Source: Clostridia bacterium (GTDB lineage Bacteria > Bacillota > Clostridia > Christensenellales > UBA1242). From it: a DNA stretch of 8,182 bases. The notes beneath the pieces are model-generated. The model was not told the origin of the DNA, did no database searches, and saw only the letters and a program-made list of their open reading frames with translations. Positions 6,716 through 8,182 of this stretch are shown one piece after another; positions within the stretch are counted from its first letter, which is position 1; each line of letters begins with the position of its first letter. Made by a program: the position numbers and the translations under genes. The stretch lies in NCBI GenBank assembly GCA_017650795.1, contig JAGCEE010000118.1, forward strand, positions 1 to 8,182, in the 5' to 3' direction.

Positions 6716-7915
6716 ATGGATTTAAAAGAATTAGAAGAAAAAATGAAAGATAATGCTTTAAAAGAAGAAAAACTTCCAAGACAAAAACATATTGTTGTTA
6801 ATCTTCCTCATGGTCAAAAAGATGTAGATGTTTGTGTTTTGTCAAACATTCAAATAGGCTTAACTGGCGCACACATGCATACTGCAAAAGAAGATAAACC
6901 TGTAAGAATAAACAAATTAAAAGCACACATAGAAGAGCTTTCTAAAAATCCAAATGCCAGAGTGTTTTTGGGTGGCGACTTGTTTTATTTCCCAGGTGGA
7001 ACAATGGAAACCAGAGAACTTTACTCTCCTAGTTATGAAGAGCAAGTAGAAATAATGGCAGAACTTTTAATGCCAATAAGAAATAAAATTATAGCAGCCT
7101 ATGCAGGAACTGATGAAGTTAAGATTTTTGAAAAAGACCACCTAGACTTAACTCAAATGCTTATGGAAAAACTTGGTCTTGCCGATAGATATTGTGGCCA
7201 GATGGCAGAGGTTGATTTGATATTTAATAACGAATACACAAACTACAATCCAAAAGCAGTTAATATGCTTTTTGACCATGGGTTCTTGGTTGCAAACACT
7301 ACTAATACTGTTGCAAAAAAGACCGAAGATTTACAAAAGAAAATTAACGGAAAAGATTTCTACTTTACCAGCCATTATAATAAACTTATGATAGAAAAGA
7401 AGGCTACACTAATTGCAGATAATGGTACAAGAATGATTAAAGTTCCAAACTATTTCATTTCTGTAGGCGGGTATAGAGACTATGCAAATAGACTTGCTTC
7501 AAACAGAAACACAAGCCCTTCTAACACAAACAATGGAATGTTTAGAATATTTGTTGCTCCAAATCCAGACAGAAACAATGTTAGGGGCCACGATTATTTG
7601 GGTGAACCACAATTTAAGATTTGTCAAGAATTTGTAAATTTTGGCAAAGGAAATGTAAAGCATTTTGATTTTGATTTAATAGAAGAAGTTGCAAGGGTTA
7701 AAGAAGAAAACATACTAATCAGAGATGCGCTAATTCAAAAATTAAATGAAAAAATAGAAATGATAAATCACGACAATGCACTTACAGTTTTAAGCAAGGG
7801 CTACAAGGCAGAGCAAACGAAAGAACAGGTAGAACTTGCTAAAAGAGTAAAGCAAGAAATAAGAACAAAAGAAAAACCACTAATGATAAATGAAAATGTG
7901 GAAAAAGGAGAATAA
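6716..7915 (+). CDS. Metallophosphoesterase-fold paralogue with a degenerate active site (likely pseudoenzyme)
   Basis: This 399-residue protein follows the same plan as its upstream neighbour, although overall identity is low. Aligned blocks are: VLSNIQIG (41-48) with VLNDLHIG; NARVFLGGDL (80-89) with NAYIILNGDL; RNKIIAAYAGTDE (122-134) with the neighbour's KNKII...GNHE; LGLADRY (153-159) with LGLLDKY; FDHG (186-189) with VRHG; FYFTSHYNKLM (215-225) with VVFQGHTHKNLM; and IKVPNYF (241-247) with INVPSF. The key residues differ: Asp and His of motif I are N44 and Q46, Asn and His of GNHE are T132 and D133, and the last His of GHTH is N222. D88, H188 and H220 remain. It is therefore probably a poor or inactive hydrolase, serving as a partner or binding subunit. 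A charged, helical tail, possibly coiled-coil (about 320-385), is specific to this copy. It sits 5 bp after the active copy and 3 bp before the zinc-ribbon gene. Loss of activity is inferred, not shown. Confidence 0.75.
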   Translation: MDLKELEEKMKDNALKEEKLPRQKHIVVNLPHGQKDVDVCVLSNIQIGLTGAHMHTAKEDKPVRINKLKAHIEELSKNPNARVFLGGDLFYFPGGTMETRELYSPSYEEQVEIMAELLMPIRNKIIAAYAGTDEVKIFEKDHLDLTQMLMEKLGLADRYCGQMAEVDLIFNNEYTNYNPKAVNMLFDHGFLVANTTNTVAKKTEDLQKKINGKDFYFTSHYNKLMIEKKATLIADNGTRMIKVPNYFISVGGYRDYANRLASNRNTSPSNTNNGMFRIFVAPNPDRNNVRGHDYLGEPQFKICQEFVNFGKGNVKHFDFDLIEEVARVKEENILIRDALIQKLNEKIEMINHDNALTVLSKGYKAEQTKEQVELAKRVKQEIRTKEKPLMINENVEKGE

Positions 7916-7918
7916 TTT

Positions 7919-8155
7919 ATGATAAAAGGAATTAAATCTTTGCCAAATGGCGACTTTTGTGCTTATTGCAATGCAAAAATAAATCTGGACTTATATGATT
8001 TTTGTCCAAAGTGTGGAAATCCACTTTCGGATAATGCGATAAAACTTAGAGAAAAGCAGGACGAAAGAATTAAATTTGGAGTTTTAGATGACCTTTCAAG
8101 TGGCATATCTGACCCAAATGTATTAAAAGCTATATCTGATTATTTAAAAAAATAA
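7919..8155 (+). CDS. Small zinc-ribbon protein
   Basis: A 78-residue cytosolic protein with the spacing C14-x2-C17-x11-C29-x2-C32 and a Gly-Asn-Pro turn after the second pair (FCPKCGNPL, 28-36), a typical four-cysteine zinc ribbon. The remaining half is a charged segment (about 40-57) followed by a probable helix (62-78). There is no signal peptide or membrane segment. The start is supported by AAGGAG (7905-7910) 8 nt upstream, and the gene is 3 bp from the preceding stop, so it belongs to the phosphoesterase operon and is probably made together with those proteins. Such ribbons bind nucleic acid or mediate protein contacts; which applies here cannot be told. No terminator is seen in the 27 bp after the stop, so the operon may go on beyond the window. 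Confidence 0.8.
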   Translation: MIKGIKSLPNGDFCAYCNAKINLDLYDFCPKCGNPLSDNAIKLREKQDERIKFGVLDDLSSGISDPNVLKAISDYLKK

Positions 8156-8182
8156 AAGATAAATACAAAAAACTTCTAACAA

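Noticed and set aside
3..8155. UGA reassignment to Trp, suggested by the absence of TGA stops
   Set aside because: No gene needs in-frame TGA to stay open, and tryptophans are encoded by TGG throughout. Seven stops are too few to infer anything from a missing TGA.
1..8182. CRISPR array, tRNA or rRNA genes, insertion-sequence ends
   Set aside because: No regularly spaced direct repeats, cloverleaf-like segments, rRNA signatures or transposase frames were seen.

Overview
The window is AT-rich DNA from a low-GC bacterium, most likely a Firmicute (Clostridia or Bacilli relative). This rests on the strong AGGA/GGAGG ribosome-binding sites, sigma-A type promoters, codon usage dominated by A and T in third positions, and an ABC-F protein resembling Bacillus YkpA more closely than its proteobacterial counterpart YbiT. 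The standard code fits: TGG encodes Trp, and all seven genes end in TAA or TAG with none in TGA. All recognised genes are on the + strand.

Layout. (1) Positions 3-740 hold the 3' part of a gene for a small HExxH putative zinc metallopeptidase, cut by the left edge. (2) Positions 741-1096 are non-coding: a stretch able to form competing hairpins, a clear intrinsic terminator (896-924), and a promoter (1039-1067). (3) Positions 1097-2680 encode a YkpA/YbiT-type ABC-F ATPase. (4) A second promoter (2696-2724) appears to serve a two-gene unit: a two-part GNAT-like acyltransferase (2746-3876) and a divergent class II lysyl-tRNA synthetase (3911-5386), closed by a strong intrinsic terminator (5396-5420). 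(5) A near-consensus promoter (5524-5552) drives a tightly packed set reaching the right edge: a calcineurin-like metallophosphoesterase with all metal ligands (5580-6710), a second protein on the same fold plan with most of those ligands replaced (6716-7915), and a 78-residue zinc-ribbon protein (7919-8155). The genes are 5 and 3 bp apart.

The first two units look like ordinary translation-linked and housekeeping functions. The third is the most interesting part. It pairs an apparently active phosphoesterase with an apparently inactivated partner, in which ligands of one metal site are erased while most of the other site survives, and adds a small zinc-ribbon protein. I do not recognise this set as a named system. 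A hetero-complex of catalytic and structural subunits is the simplest inference, with a nucleic acid or nucleotide substrate possible but unproven. The operon may continue beyond the window, because no terminator is seen after 8155.
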